From: Oscillospiraceae bacterium
GTDB lineage: Bacteria > Bacillota > Clostridia > Oscillospirales > Ruminococcaceae
Direction: 5' to 3'
DNA length: 9,045 nucleotides
Assembly (NCBI GenBank): GCA_019413245.1
Contig: DXNX01000079.1
Span: 1,705 to 10,749, forward strand
The notes under the pieces are model-generated. The model saw nothing but the letters and a program-made list of their open reading frames with translations. It did not search any database and had not been told where the DNA came from. A program made the translations under genes and the position numbers. Positions 1-6,238 of this stretch are shown in pieces; positions within the stretch are counted from its first letter, which is position 1; the number at the start of each line of letters is the position of its first letter.

Positions 1-2
1 GC

Positions 3-305
3 GCCGTCCTGCTCAAGGGCGGACACAGCGTGCAGGATGCCAACGACCTGCTGTATGCCGATGGGAACTTCCGGTGGTTTGAAGGAGCCCGCATCCAGAA
101 CCCCAACACCCATGGCACCGGCTGCACCCTGTCCAGCGCCATTGCCGCCAATCTGGCCAAAGGGTTCTCTCTGCCGGAATCGGTGGAACGGGCCAAGGCG
201 TACATTTCCGGCGCCTTGTCCGCCATGCTGGACCTGGGGCAGGGGAGCGGACCCATGAACCATGCCTGGACCCTGCAGGGATTTTTTGCCGAGGAATCGG
301 TCTGA
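3..305 (+). CDS. thiD: ThiD C-terminal part (HMP/HMP-P kinase), 5' end cut by window
   Basis: This is the last 100 residues of hydroxymethylpyrimidine/phosphomethylpyrimidine kinase, which phosphorylates HMP and HMP-P with ATP in the cytoplasm to give HMP-PP for thiamine synthesis. The reading frame is open from the window edge, so the start is outside. Two family signatures are visible: the LKGGH stretch at fragment residues 4-8 followed by a D-x-L segment, and NTHGTGCT at 35-42, the ribokinase-fold anion hole with the conserved cysteine (fragment residue 41). The C-terminal helices and the SGPMNH stretch also fit ThiD. The full protein is usually about 265 residues, so roughly 60 percent is missing. 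It sits 21 bp upstream of thiC, which makes an operon of the pyrimidine branch very likely. A bifunctional ThiD fusion cannot be excluded because the N-terminus is unseen. Confidence 0.93.
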   Translation, partial: AVLLKGGHSVQDANDLLYADGNFRWFEGARIQNPNTHGTGCTLSSAIAANLAKGFSLPESVERAKAYISGALSAMLDLGQGSGPMNHAWTLQGFFAEESV

Positions 306-326
306 ATACAAAAGGAGTGTTATATC

Positions 327-1637
327 ATGAGCGAACGGAACTATGCCACCCAGATGGAGGCGGCGCGCAAGGGCATCGTGACCCCGCAGATGGAGATCGT
401 GGCCAAAAAGGAACGCATGACGGTGGAGGAACTGATGCCGCTGGTGGCATCGGGCAAGGTGGTCATCCCGGCCAACAAGAACCACACCTGCCTGGACCCC
501 GAAGGCGTGGGCTCCATGCTGCGCACCAAGATCAACGTGAACCTGGGCGTCTCCCGGGACTGCAAGGATTACAACGTGGAGATGCAGAAGGTGATGGAGG
601 CCGTCAACCTGGGCGGCGAGGCCATCATGGACCTGTCCAGCCACGGCAACACCCAGCCTTTCCGCCAGAAACTCACCCACGAATGCCCGGCCATGATCGG
701 CACCGTGCCGGTGTATGACAGCGTCATCCACTACCAGCGGGACCTGGATACCCTGAGCGCCAAGGACTTCATCGACGTGGTGCGGCTGCACGCCCAGGAC
801 GGCGTGGACTTTGTCACCCTGCACTGCGGCATCACCCGCAAGACCATCGACCAGATCCGCAAGCACAAGCGCAAGATGAACATCGTTTCCCGCGGCGGTT
901 CCCTGGTCTTCGCCTGGATGTGCATGACGGGCCAGGAAAACCCCTTCTATGAATATTATGACGAGATCCTGGACATCTGCCGGGAATACGATGTGACCAT
1001 CTCCCTGGGCGATGCCTGCCGTCCCGGCTGCCTGGCCGATGCCACCGACGTCTGCCAGATCGAGGAGCTGGTCCGTCTGGGCGAGCTGACCAAGCGCGCC
1101 TGGGAGAAGGACGTGCAGGTCATGGTGGAAGGCCCCGGCCATGTGCCCATGGACCAGATCGCCGCCAACATGAAGGTGCAGCAGTCCATCTGCATGGGGG
1201 CGCCCTTCTATGTGCTGGGACCTCTGGTCACCGATATCGCGCCCGGCTACGACCATATCACCGCCGCCATCGGCGGGGCCATTGCGGCTATGAACGGTGC
1301 GGCTTTCCTGTGCTACGTCACTCCCGCCGAGCACCTGGCCCTGCCCAATGTGGAGGACGTGAAGCAGGGCATCATCGCCAGCAAGATCGCCGCCCATGCC
1401 GCCGACATCGCCAAGGGCGTGCGCGGCGCCCGGGAAATCGACGACAAGATGGGGGATGCCCGCCGCGCCCTGGACTGGGAAGCCCAGTGGGCCTGCGCCC
1501 TGGACCCCGAGACCGCCAAGGCCATCCGGGCGGACCGTTCCCCCGAGCACGAGGACACATGCTCCATGTGCGGCAAGTTCTGCGCCGTGCGCAGCATGAA
1601 CAAGGCCCTCAACGGCGAACATATCGACATTCTGTAA
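327..1637 (+). CDS. thiC: Phosphomethylpyrimidine synthase ThiC
   Basis: ThiC is a radical-SAM enzyme that rearranges aminoimidazole ribotide to HMP-phosphate in the cytoplasm. The 436-residue length matches the short form common in clostridia and archaea, which lacks the N-terminal extension of the roughly 630-residue E. coli protein. Visible signatures are NKNHTCLDPEG near residues 50-60, EGPGHVPMDQ from residue 268, GPLVTDIAPGYDHI after it, and CYVTPAEHL near 330. The C-terminal cluster-binding motif is CSMCGKFC (C412, C415, C419). It has three residues between the second and third cysteine, where the E. coli-type motif has four. AAGGAG at 312-317 lies 9 nt before the ATG, which supports this start. 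It follows thiD closely and is ended by the hairpin at 1660-1704. No TPP riboswitch lies between thiD and thiC, so any such element must be upstream of the window. Confidence 0.97.
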   Translation: MSERNYATQMEAARKGIVTPQMEIVAKKERMTVEELMPLVASGKVVIPANKNHTCLDPEGVGSMLRTKINVNLGVSRDCKDYNVEMQKVMEAVNLGGEAIMDLSSHGNTQPFRQKLTHECPAMIGTVPVYDSVIHYQRDLDTLSAKDFIDVVRLHAQDGVDFVTLHCGITRKTIDQIRKHKRKMNIVSRGGSLVFAWMCMTGQENPFYEYYDEILDICREYDVTISLGDACRPGCLADATDVCQIEELVRLGELTKRAWEKDVQVMVEGPGHVPMDQIAANMKVQQSICMGAPFYVLGPLVTDIAPGYDHITAAIGGAIAAMNGAAFLCYVTPAEHLALPNVEDVKQGIIASKIAAHAADIAKGVRGAREIDDKMGDARRALDWEAQWACALDPETAKAIRADRSPEHEDTCSMCGKFCAVRSMNKALNGEHIDIL

Positions 1638-1659
1638 AACTCTCCGTTTACTGAAACAG

Positions 1660-1704
1660 AAAGGACCCCGCCCTCCGGCAGCATGCCGGGGGACGGGGCC
1701 CTTT
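1660..1704. terminator. Bidirectional hairpin terminator between thiC and the hydrolase
   Basis: Two 21-nt arms (1660-1680 and 1684-1704) pair at 18 of 21 positions plus one G-T wobble around a GCA loop; two A-C mismatches interrupt the stem. It begins with AAAGG and ends with CCCTTT, so each strand has a short T-rich end, although neither tract is a long uninterrupted run. It sits between two convergent genes, 22 bp after the thiC stop and 15 bp before the hydrolase stop, which is where a shared terminator would be expected. Confidence 0.8.
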
Positions 1705-1719
1705 CCATATTACAGAACG

Positions 1720-2529
1720 TTACAGCGTCAGTTCCACCCCGCTGTGCAGGGCGTGCAGACGGTCGCCCATGATTTCCTGCATCCGTTCAAAGGCCGGGCG
1801 GCCGGTGCAGTGCCCGGTGTAAAACAGGCTTTTGTGTTTCAGCAGGGCGTGGGCGGTGTCCTCAATGACCTGCCATTCCTCGGGGGTGTAGTCGGTGCCC
1901 TTTTTCATGTGGAAACCGCTGATAACCACGTCCGGGTCCCCGCCGAAAATCTCCGCGTACCGGTCCAGAATGTTCAGAATGCCGTTGTGGGCACAGCCGG
2001 ACAACAGCACCCGCTTGCCATCGGCCTCTACCACCAGGCATTGCTCATGGGCGAAATTGTCCTGTACCGGTACGCCGTTTTCCACCACCCGCAAAGCCAG
2101 GTTGCTCTGGGGCCAGTACCGCCGCCCGGTGATGCCGCTGAACAGAACCAGCTCCTCATCCAGGGGCATATCCCCGTCCGCAAAGCGGACCTGGGGCAGG
2201 GCAAGAATGGCCTTGTCCATGCCGATGTATTTCTCCCCGTGGTAAAAATCCCGTTCGGCGCTCCGCTGCATCCAGATGGGGGCTTTCGGGGCCAACTGTG
2301 CCATGCGCAGCAGCCCGCCCGCATGGTCGTAGTGCCCGTGACTGAGCACCACTGTGTCCACGGTGGTCAGGTCGATGCCCACTGCGGCGGCATTGTCCGC
2401 AAAGGCACCGGTGGCACCGGTGTCCAGCACAAGACGGTGCCGGGGCGTCTGTACATACAGGCTCAGCCCGTGCTCGTGGGCACAGTTTTCGGCGCCCGGG
2501 GTATTCTCGATGAGGGTGACGATGCGCAT
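1720..2529 (-). CDS. Metallo-beta-lactamase-fold hydrolase, COG1237 type
   Basis: A 269-residue cytoplasmic metallo-beta-lactamase-fold protein of the group often annotated as dihydropterin-ribofuranosyl-aminobenzene phosphate synthase-like (COG1237). The N-terminal pattern ENTPG...EHGLSLYV, then LDTG at 35-38, then SHGHYDHAGG at 63-72 (H64, H66, D68, H69) gives the di-metal site. SGCAHNG at 177-183 (H181), SGFH at 204-207 and YTGHCTG at 237-243 (H240) supply later metal and substrate positions. There is no signal peptide. I place the start at 2529: GGGAGG (2537-2542) lies 7 nt upstream, and the family N-terminus begins MRIVTLIEN. An in-frame TTG at 2544 overlaps that ribosome binding site and is unlikely. 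It stands alone, convergent with thiC and divergent from the TRAP operon. The substrate cannot be told from sequence; the methanopterin-pathway name is inherited from archaeal homologues and should not be read literally in a Firmicute. Confidence 0.9.
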   Translation of the reverse strand: MRIVTLIENTPGAENCAHEHGLSLYVQTPRHRLVLDTGATGAFADNAAAVGIDLTTVDTVVLSHGHYDHAGGLLRMAQLAPKAPIWMQRSAERDFYHGEKYIGMDKAILALPQVRFADGDMPLDEELVLFSGITGRRYWPQSNLALRVVENGVPVQDNFAHEQCLVVEADGKRVLLSGCAHNGILNILDRYAEIFGGDPDVVISGFHMKKGTDYTPEEWQVIEDTAHALLKHKSLFYTGHCTGRPAFERMQEIMGDRLHALHSGVELTL

Positions 2530-2567
2530 GCCAAAACCTCCCAATCCGAAGCGTTCACTTCATTTTC

Positions 2568-2596
2568 AGTATAGCGCACAAACCCCGTCAGAACAA
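2568..2596 (-). promoter_or_regulatory. Probable sigma-A promoter of the hydrolase
   Basis: On the minus strand TATACT (2568-2573) is a five-of-six match to a -10 box. TTGTTC (2591-2596) lies 17 bp upstream as a weak -35 box. Transcription would start about 30 nt before the ATG at 2529, leaving a short leader with the GGGAGG site. Confidence 0.5.
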
Positions 2597-2633
2597 GATA
2601 AAAAACCGGATGCAGCCTATCCCCACCCGGCGG

Positions 2634-2655
2634 ATACAAAAATGACATACAAAAA
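2634..2655. repeat. Short direct repeat ATACAAAAA x2 in AT-rich intergenic DNA
   Basis: ATACAAAAA occurs at 2634-2642 and again at 2647-2655, a 13 bp period, within an AT-rich patch between the divergent hydrolase and TRAP promoters. It could be a regulator site or simply an A-rich upstream element. The rest of 2597-2700 shows no gene and only weak hairpins, such as TATCC/GGATA at 2619-2636 and AGCC/GGCT at 2671-2685. Confidence 0.35.
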
Positions 2656-2684
2656 ACAAATCGCATTTTTAGCCACTTTTCGGC

Positions 2685-2713
2685 TGGACAGCGCGCAAAT
2701 TGTATGATAAGGT
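2685..2713 (+). promoter_or_regulatory. Candidate promoter region of the TRAP operon
   Basis: TATGAT at 2703-2708, inside GTATGATAA, is a plausible -10 box, but no good -35 lies 16-18 bp upstream. Alternatively TGGACA (2685-2690, five of six to the -35 consensus) pairs at 17 bp with the poor -10 TAAGGT (2708-2713). The same GTATGATAA string occurs in the control region of the fusion enzyme at 6218-6226. Either promoter gives a leader of about 200 nt before dctP. Confidence 0.3.
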
Positions 2714-2765
2714 TTAAGTATGAAGTTCGCCGGACAAGCTGTACGGCGTTCGGACCTTGTACGAA

Positions 2766-2806
2766 AAAACGGCGGCGGTACCGTCACGGGTGCCGCCGCC
2801 CGTTTT
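2766..2806 (+). promoter_or_regulatory. Terminator-like hairpin in the TRAP operon leader
   Basis: A stem of 17 bp with one bulged G pairs 2766-2782 with 2789-2806 around the loop GTCACG. The GC-rich core GGCGGCGGTACC pairs with GGTGCCGCCGCC (one wobble), and the base is AAAA against TTTT. It lies about 115 nt upstream of dctP and downstream of the candidate promoters, so it would be transcribed at the 5' end of the operon mRNA, as an attenuator would be. The T tract is only four bases, so termination may be partial. I recognise no known riboswitch class here. Confidence 0.55.
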
Positions 2807-2841
2807 ATGGTGCGGGGCAAAAAGTTCCACCGGCAAAAAAC

Positions 2842-2853
2842 AGGAGGTACATG
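2842..2853 (+). promoter_or_regulatory. Strong upstream ribosome binding site with ATG, in frame with dctP
   Basis: AGGAGG (2842-2847), three bases before ATG at 2851, is the best Shine-Dalgarno match in the TRAP leader. That ATG is in frame with dctP and would add 23 residues (beginning MAGIRLHPQG) before the lipoprotein signal peptide. The 3-nt spacing is short for efficient initiation. A small hairpin CCTGC/GCAGG (2865-2878) follows directly. This could be a leftover or alternative start, or a control element for translation of dctP. Confidence 0.35.
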
Positions 2854-2919
2854 GCCGGAATTCGCCTGCATCCGCAGGGTCCCTGTTCAAAACTAGCTAT
2901 GGAAAGAAGGGCGGAGCTT

Positions 2920-3969
2920 ATGAAAAAGAGTATTCGCGCAGCATCCCTGTTGCTGGCATCCGTGATGTCCCTGGGGCTGCTGGCCGGATGCGGAGGCGCC
3001 TCCGGTTCGGACGGCCGGCAGATCATCCGCATCGGCCACAACCAGTCCACCAACCATCCCACCCACATTGCGCTGGTGGCATTTGAGGAGTTTATCGAGA
3101 GCAAACTGGGGGACAAGTATGACGTGGAAGTCTTCCCCAGTGAGCTGCTGGGTTCCCAGAACGAGATGGTCCAGCTGACCCAGACCGGCGCCATCAACTT
3201 CTGTGTGGCCTCCAACTCCCTGCTGGAGACCTTCAGCGACAACTACACCCTGTTCAACCTGCCGTATCTGTTCGCATCCAGCACGGCCTACCATGCTGCC
3301 ATGGATGATGAGAACATCACCGGCCCCATCTTTGAATCCACCAAGCAGGCCGGTTTCGAGGCCGTGACCTGGCTGGATGCGGGCACCCGCAATTTCTACA
3401 CCGTCAACACCCCCATCGAAAGCCCGTCCGACCTGAAGGGCCTGAAGATCCGTGTGCAGCAGTCGCCCACCAACGTGGAAATGATGAACCTGCTGGGCGG
3501 TTCCGCCACTCCCATGGGCTTTGGTGACGTGTACACCGCGCTGCAGTCCAAGATCATTGACGGCGCCGAGAACAATGAGCTGGCCCTGACCGACAACGGC
3601 CACGGCGACGTGTGCAAATACTATTCCTACGATATGCACCAGATGATCCCCGACATCCTCATCGGCAACGTGGACTTCCTGGACGGCCTGAGCGACGAGG
3701 AACGGGCCATCTTTGACGAAGGCTTCGAGCTGGTCAACCAGGTCCAGCGGGAAGAATGGGGCACTGCTGTGGAGGCGGCCAAGGACCGCGCCCAGAATGA
3801 GCAGGGCGTGCAGTTCCTGTACCCGGACACCAAGCCTTTCCAGGAAGCCTGTGAGCCCATGCACGAGGAAATGCTCGAAAAGTACCCGGACCTGAAGCCC
3901 ATCTATGATGCCATCCAGGCCTACAACGAGCAGTATCCCACCGATACCGAGGGAGGTGCTGAAGGATGA
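2920..3969 (+). CDS. dctP: TRAP transporter solute-binding lipoprotein, DctP family
   Basis: A 349-residue extracytoplasmic substrate-binding protein that captures an organic anion and hands it to the DctQM permease. The start at 2920 gives a classic lipoprotein signal: MKK, a hydrophobic stretch at 7-21, and lipobox LAGC with the lipidated cysteine at C24. AAGAAGG (2904-2910) lies 9 nt upstream. Family signatures follow: RIGHNQSTNHPTH (37-49), LGSQNEMVQLTQTG (77-90), GTRNFY (155-160), PSDLKGLKIRVQ (169-180) and DGAENN (214-219). By alignment from memory with the sialate protein SiaP, R157, R178 and N218 occupy the usual ligand-binding positions; R178 is the carboxylate-gripping arginine of the family, so a carboxylate or similar anion is expected. 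The ligand itself cannot be read. It is the first gene of a three-gene operon, ends in an ATGA overlap with dctQ, and has a structured leader. Confidence 0.95.
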   Translation: MKKSIRAASLLLASVMSLGLLAGCGGASGSDGRQIIRIGHNQSTNHPTHIALVAFEEFIESKLGDKYDVEVFPSELLGSQNEMVQLTQTGAINFCVASNSLLETFSDNYTLFNLPYLFASSTAYHAAMDDENITGPIFESTKQAGFEAVTWLDAGTRNFYTVNTPIESPSDLKGLKIRVQQSPTNVEMMNLLGGSATPMGFGDVYTALQSKIIDGAENNELALTDNGHGDVCKYYSYDMHQMIPDILIGNVDFLDGLSDEERAIFDEGFELVNQVQREEWGTAVEAAKDRAQNEQGVQFLYPDTKPFQEACEPMHEEMLEKYPDLKPIYDAIQAYNEQYPTDTEGGAEG

Positions 3970-4454
3970 AAGCCCTGAGAAATGTGCTGACCAAGGCGCT
4001 GAATGTGCTGGCCGGCGTCAGCTTTATCGCCATGGTCCTGCTGACCTGCTGGCAGGTCTTTACCCGTTACGTCTTGCAGAACCCCTCCTCCTGGTCGGAG
4101 GAACTGGTCTCCTACCTGTTCGCCTGGGCCAGCCTGCTGGGAGCCTCCCTCATTACCGGGGAGCGCGGCCATATGAACATTCCCATCCTGGTGGACCGCA
4201 TGAGCCCGCCGGTGCAGAAAGTCCTGAACATCTTCGGCGAACTCATCGCCTTTGCCTTCTCGGGCATCATTCTGGTGTACGGCGGCATTGAGATCTCTCA
4301 GCTGGCCATGGGCCAGATGACTTCCTCCCTGGGCGTGGCTGTGGGTGTGTTCTATGTGGTCATGCCCCTGTGCGGTGTGCTCAACATGATTTATACCGTC
4401 CTGAATATCGTGGATATCTGCAAGGGCGGAACCGAAGAAAAGAAGGAGGCGTAA
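3966..4454 (+). CDS. dctQ: TRAP transporter small permease, DctQ family
   Basis: A 162-residue small membrane subunit that binds the large permease DctM and is needed for sodium-coupled uptake. Four hydrophobic segments are seen at about 13-32, 48-65, 87-110 and 125-148. The family signature between segments one and two is present at 34-54: RYVLQNP, then W43, EE (45-46), and a final FAW. The charged loop GERGHMN (65-71) after the second segment is also typical. Its ATG overlaps the dctP TGA in an ATGA junction, so translation is probably coupled. The C-terminus is short and charged (EEKKEA), and dctM starts 3 bp later. Length is normal for the family, and nothing looks broken. Confidence 0.94.
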   Translation: MKALRNVLTKALNVLAGVSFIAMVLLTCWQVFTRYVLQNPSSWSEELVSYLFAWASLLGASLITGERGHMNIPILVDRMSPPVQKVLNIFGELIAFAFSGIILVYGGIEISQLAMGQMTSSLGVAVGVFYVVMPLCGVLNMIYTVLNIVDICKGGTEEKKEA

Positions 4455-4457
4455 GAC

Positions 4458-5759
4458 ATGGCCATTCAGTCTCTGATTATCATCGTCGTTGCGCTGGCGG
4501 TGCTTCTGGTCGTGGGCGTGCCTATCTCCTACGCCATCGGCATCTCCTCGCTGATTGCCATTCTGCAGACCGTTCCCCTGGATATTTCGGTGGTCACCGG
4601 TGCCCAGCGTATCTTCGTGGGCATGAGCAAATTCAGCCTGACCGCCATCCCGTTCTTTATCCTGGCCGGTAACCTGATGAACCAGGGCGGCATCGCCAAG
4701 CGGCTGGTCGACTTCGTCATGGCCCTGCTGGGCAAGCTGCCCGGCGCGCTGCTGGTCACCAACGTGGGCGCCAACGCCCTGTTCGGCGCCATCTCCGGCT
4801 CCGCTTCCGCCGCTGCCGCTGCTGTGGGCAGCATGGTGGAGGAAGGCGAGGAGGAGCAGGGGTACGACAAGGCCCTGTGCGCCGCCACCAACGGTGCTTC
4901 GGCCCCCTCCGGCCTGCTGATTCCCCCGTCCAACGCTCTGATCACCTACTCCCTGGCTGCGGGCGGCACTTCGGTGGCTGCACTGTTCCTGGCCGGCTAT
5001 GTGCCCGGCATCATCTGGGCCATTGCCTGTATGGTCGTGGCGGTCATCATCGCCAAAAAGAAGGGCTACAAAGGCACCCCCGGCAAGTATGACTGGAAGA
5101 ACCTGGGCCGCGCCACCCTGGCCGCCCTGCCCAGCCTGTCCCTGATCGTGGTGGTCATCGGCGGTATCGTCGGCGGCATCTTCACCGCCACCGAAGGCTC
5201 CGCCATCGCTGTGGTCTACGCCCTGATCCTGGGCATCTGCTACCGCAACATCACCTTCAAGTCTTTCTGGAACATCGTGGTGGAAAGCGCCAAGATGAGC
5301 GGCATGGTCGTCTTCCTCATCGGCGTGTCCAACATTCTGGGCTGGGTCATGGCCTTCACCCAGATCCCCCAGGCCATTTCCGAAGCGTTGCTGGGCGTGA
5401 CCACCAACCCCATCCTGATCCTGCTCATCATGAACGTGATCCTGCTGGTGGCCGGTACCTTCATGGACGTTACCCCCGCCATCCTCATCTTCACCCCGCT
5501 GTTCCTGCCCATCGTCAAGACCTTTGGCATGGACCCGGTGCAGTTTGGCCTGATCCTGGTGTACAACCTGTGCATCGGCAACATCACCCCGCCCGTGGGC
5601 AACACCCTGTTCGTGGCCATCAAGGTCGGGCGCACCAGTCTGTCCAAGGTCATGCCCTATATGCTGGCCTATTATGTGGCCATTCTGGTGGGCCTGCTGC
5701 TGGTGACCTATGTGCCGTTCATCAGCCTGGGCCTGCCCCAGATGGCCGGCTTGCTGTAA
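4458..5759 (+). CDS. dctM: TRAP transporter large permease, DctM family
   Basis: A 433-residue inner-membrane protein that forms the transport channel of the TRAP system, normally with about twelve membrane passes; the length is typical. AAGGAGG (4443-4449) is 8 nt before the ATG. Family motifs in order are IPFFILAGNLM (64-74), SGSASAAAAAVGS (113-125), GLLIPPSN (152-159), GYVPGIIWA (180-188), TATEGSAIAVVYAL (243-256), GTFMDVTPAILIF (333-345) and GNITPPVGNTLF (374-385). The segment between the GS motif and GYD is unusually acidic (EEGEEEQ, 129-135), where many homologues have a P-M-K-type sequence. It closes the dctPQM operon and is followed by a small GC hairpin (5770-5783) and then the strong terminator at 5796-5838. 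The substrate cannot be assigned. Confidence 0.96.
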   Translation: MAIQSLIIIVVALAVLLVVGVPISYAIGISSLIAILQTVPLDISVVTGAQRIFVGMSKFSLTAIPFFILAGNLMNQGGIAKRLVDFVMALLGKLPGALLVTNVGANALFGAISGSASAAAAAVGSMVEEGEEEQGYDKALCAATNGASAPSGLLIPPSNALITYSLAAGGTSVAALFLAGYVPGIIWAIACMVVAVIIAKKKGYKGTPGKYDWKNLGRATLAALPSLSLIVVVIGGIVGGIFTATEGSAIAVVYALILGICYRNITFKSFWNIVVESAKMSGMVVFLIGVSNILGWVMAFTQIPQAISEALLGVTTNPILILLIMNVILLVAGTFMDVTPAILIFTPLFLPIVKTFGMDPVQFGLILVYNLCIGNITPPVGNTLFVAIKVGRTSLSKVMPYMLAYYVAILVGLLLVTYVPFISLGLPQMAGLL

Positions 5760-5795
5760 TCCGACCTTACCGCCGCACGGCGGCGTTTCGCACAA

Positions 5796-5838
5796 AACAG
5801 AGAGAGGAGACACCGAAACGGTGTCCCCTCTCTCTGTT
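5796..5838. terminator. Bidirectional intrinsic terminator of the TRAP operon and small membrane gene
   Basis: Twenty-nucleotide arms (5796-5815 and 5819-5838) pair perfectly except for one A-C mismatch, around an AAA loop. The plus strand continues GTTTC after TGTT, and the minus strand continues TTGTG after TGTT. It lies 36 bp after the dctM stop and 3 bp past the stop of the convergent gene at 5842, so it can end both transcripts. Confidence 0.85.
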
Positions 5839-5841
5839 GTT

Positions 5842-6042
5842 TCAGGCGCTGTGGTAGACCCACTCTCCGCTGCCGGCTTCGGTTTCTTCGTACCATCCGG
5901 CGGTTTCGGTGCTGCAGGTCAGGTCCACCGCCCGGGTGCGCCGCACCGGGCGCCCGGTGAGCAGGGCAAAAAGCAGGATCACCGAAAATACCAGAAAAGC
6001 CAGGCTGGCCAGGTTCCGTTTGGCGGCAGATTGGTTGCTCAT
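5842..6042 (-). CDS. Small single-pass membrane protein, unknown function
   Basis: A 66-residue protein that I do not recognise. The N-terminal 12 residues are polar (with K9, R10), one hydrophobic segment spans about 11-30, and a basic patch RPVRR (31-35) follows. The C-terminal half is acidic and aromatic (GWYEETE at 49-55, then EWVYHSA at the end) with a single cysteine at C43. I prefer the ATG at 6042. A purine-rich AAAGGAAAG sits about 8-11 nt upstream, whereas the GTG at 6051 would overlap it. Its stop falls 3 bp from the terminator at 5796-5838, and it is divergent from the fusion enzyme, sharing the 6043-6314 control region. Placement between promoter-like DNA and a terminator supports a real gene. 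Membrane orientation is unclear, because positive charges flank both ends of the hydrophobic segment. Confidence 0.6.
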   Translation of the reverse strand: MSNQSAAKRNLASLAFLVFSVILLFALLTGRPVRRTRAVDLTCSTETAGWYEETEAGSGEWVYHSA

Positions 6043-6116
6043 AACAATCACTTTCCTTTCTGCAACGGCAGTGTGCCGGAAGTTTTCTTTTGGATGTTAC
6101 CCAGCATACCGGGGCC

Positions 6117-6136
6117 ATGTATCGGGAATGTATCGG
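6117..6136. repeat. Direct repeat ATGTATCGG x2, 11 bp period
   Basis: ATGTATCGG occurs at 6117-6125 and 6128-6136 exactly, one helical turn apart. On the minus strand it overlaps a possible -10 (GATACA, 6129-6134), 18 bp from TTGAAC (6153-6158), a candidate promoter for the small membrane gene. A regulator bound here could control that promoter. The ATACCGG at 6106-6112 resembles a third, weaker copy. Confidence 0.55.
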
Positions 6137-6158
6137 CGGGACAAAATTCTTCGTTCAA

Positions 6159-6198
6159 TATAACCGGAATTTATTTGGGTATAATCGGAATTTATTTG
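6159..6198. repeat. Direct repeat TATAAYCGGAATTTATTTG x2, 21 bp period
   Basis: The 19-nt unit occurs at 6159-6177 and 6180-6198 with one C/T difference, spaced exactly two helical turns. The end of the second copy overlaps the candidate -35 (6196-6201) of the fusion enzyme promoter. The core AAYCGGAA resembles the ATGTATCGG repeats upstream. This looks like a tandem operator for a dedicated regulator, not a random repeat. Confidence 0.7.
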
Positions 6199-6224
6199 TG
6201 TTTTTTTTCTGTTTGCGGTATGAT
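6196..6224 (+). promoter_or_regulatory. Candidate promoter of the fusion enzyme gene
   Basis: TATGAT (6219-6224, four to five of six to a -10 box) lies 17 bp after TTGTGT (6196-6201), a poor -35, separated by a T-rich spacer with an eight-T run. A second option is TAAAAT (6235-6240) with TTGCGG (6213-6218) at 16 bp. The weak -35 boxes suggest dependence on an activator or on the adjacent repeats. Confidence 0.45.
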
Positions 6225-6238
6225 AAATATGACATAAA

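Noticed and set aside
306..326. Possible TPP riboswitch near thiC
   Set aside because: The thiD-thiC gap is only 21 bp, too short for a riboswitch; any such element would be upstream of the window.
1744..2574. 276-codon plus-strand open frame opposite the hydrolase
   Set aside because: It mirrors the metallo-beta-lactamase gene, which has all metal motifs; no motif or ribosome binding site supports the plus-strand frame.
2704..2919. N-terminal extension of DctP to 2704
   Set aside because: It crosses the terminator-like hairpin and is rich in basic residues; the lipoprotein signal begins at 2920. Only the 2851 start is kept as a minor possibility.
3921..5813. 630-codon minus-strand open frame opposite dctQ and dctM
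   Set aside because: Its translation is dominated by H, D, Q and G with no domain, as expected from the antisense of GC-rich codons; the plus strand carries clear transporter genes.
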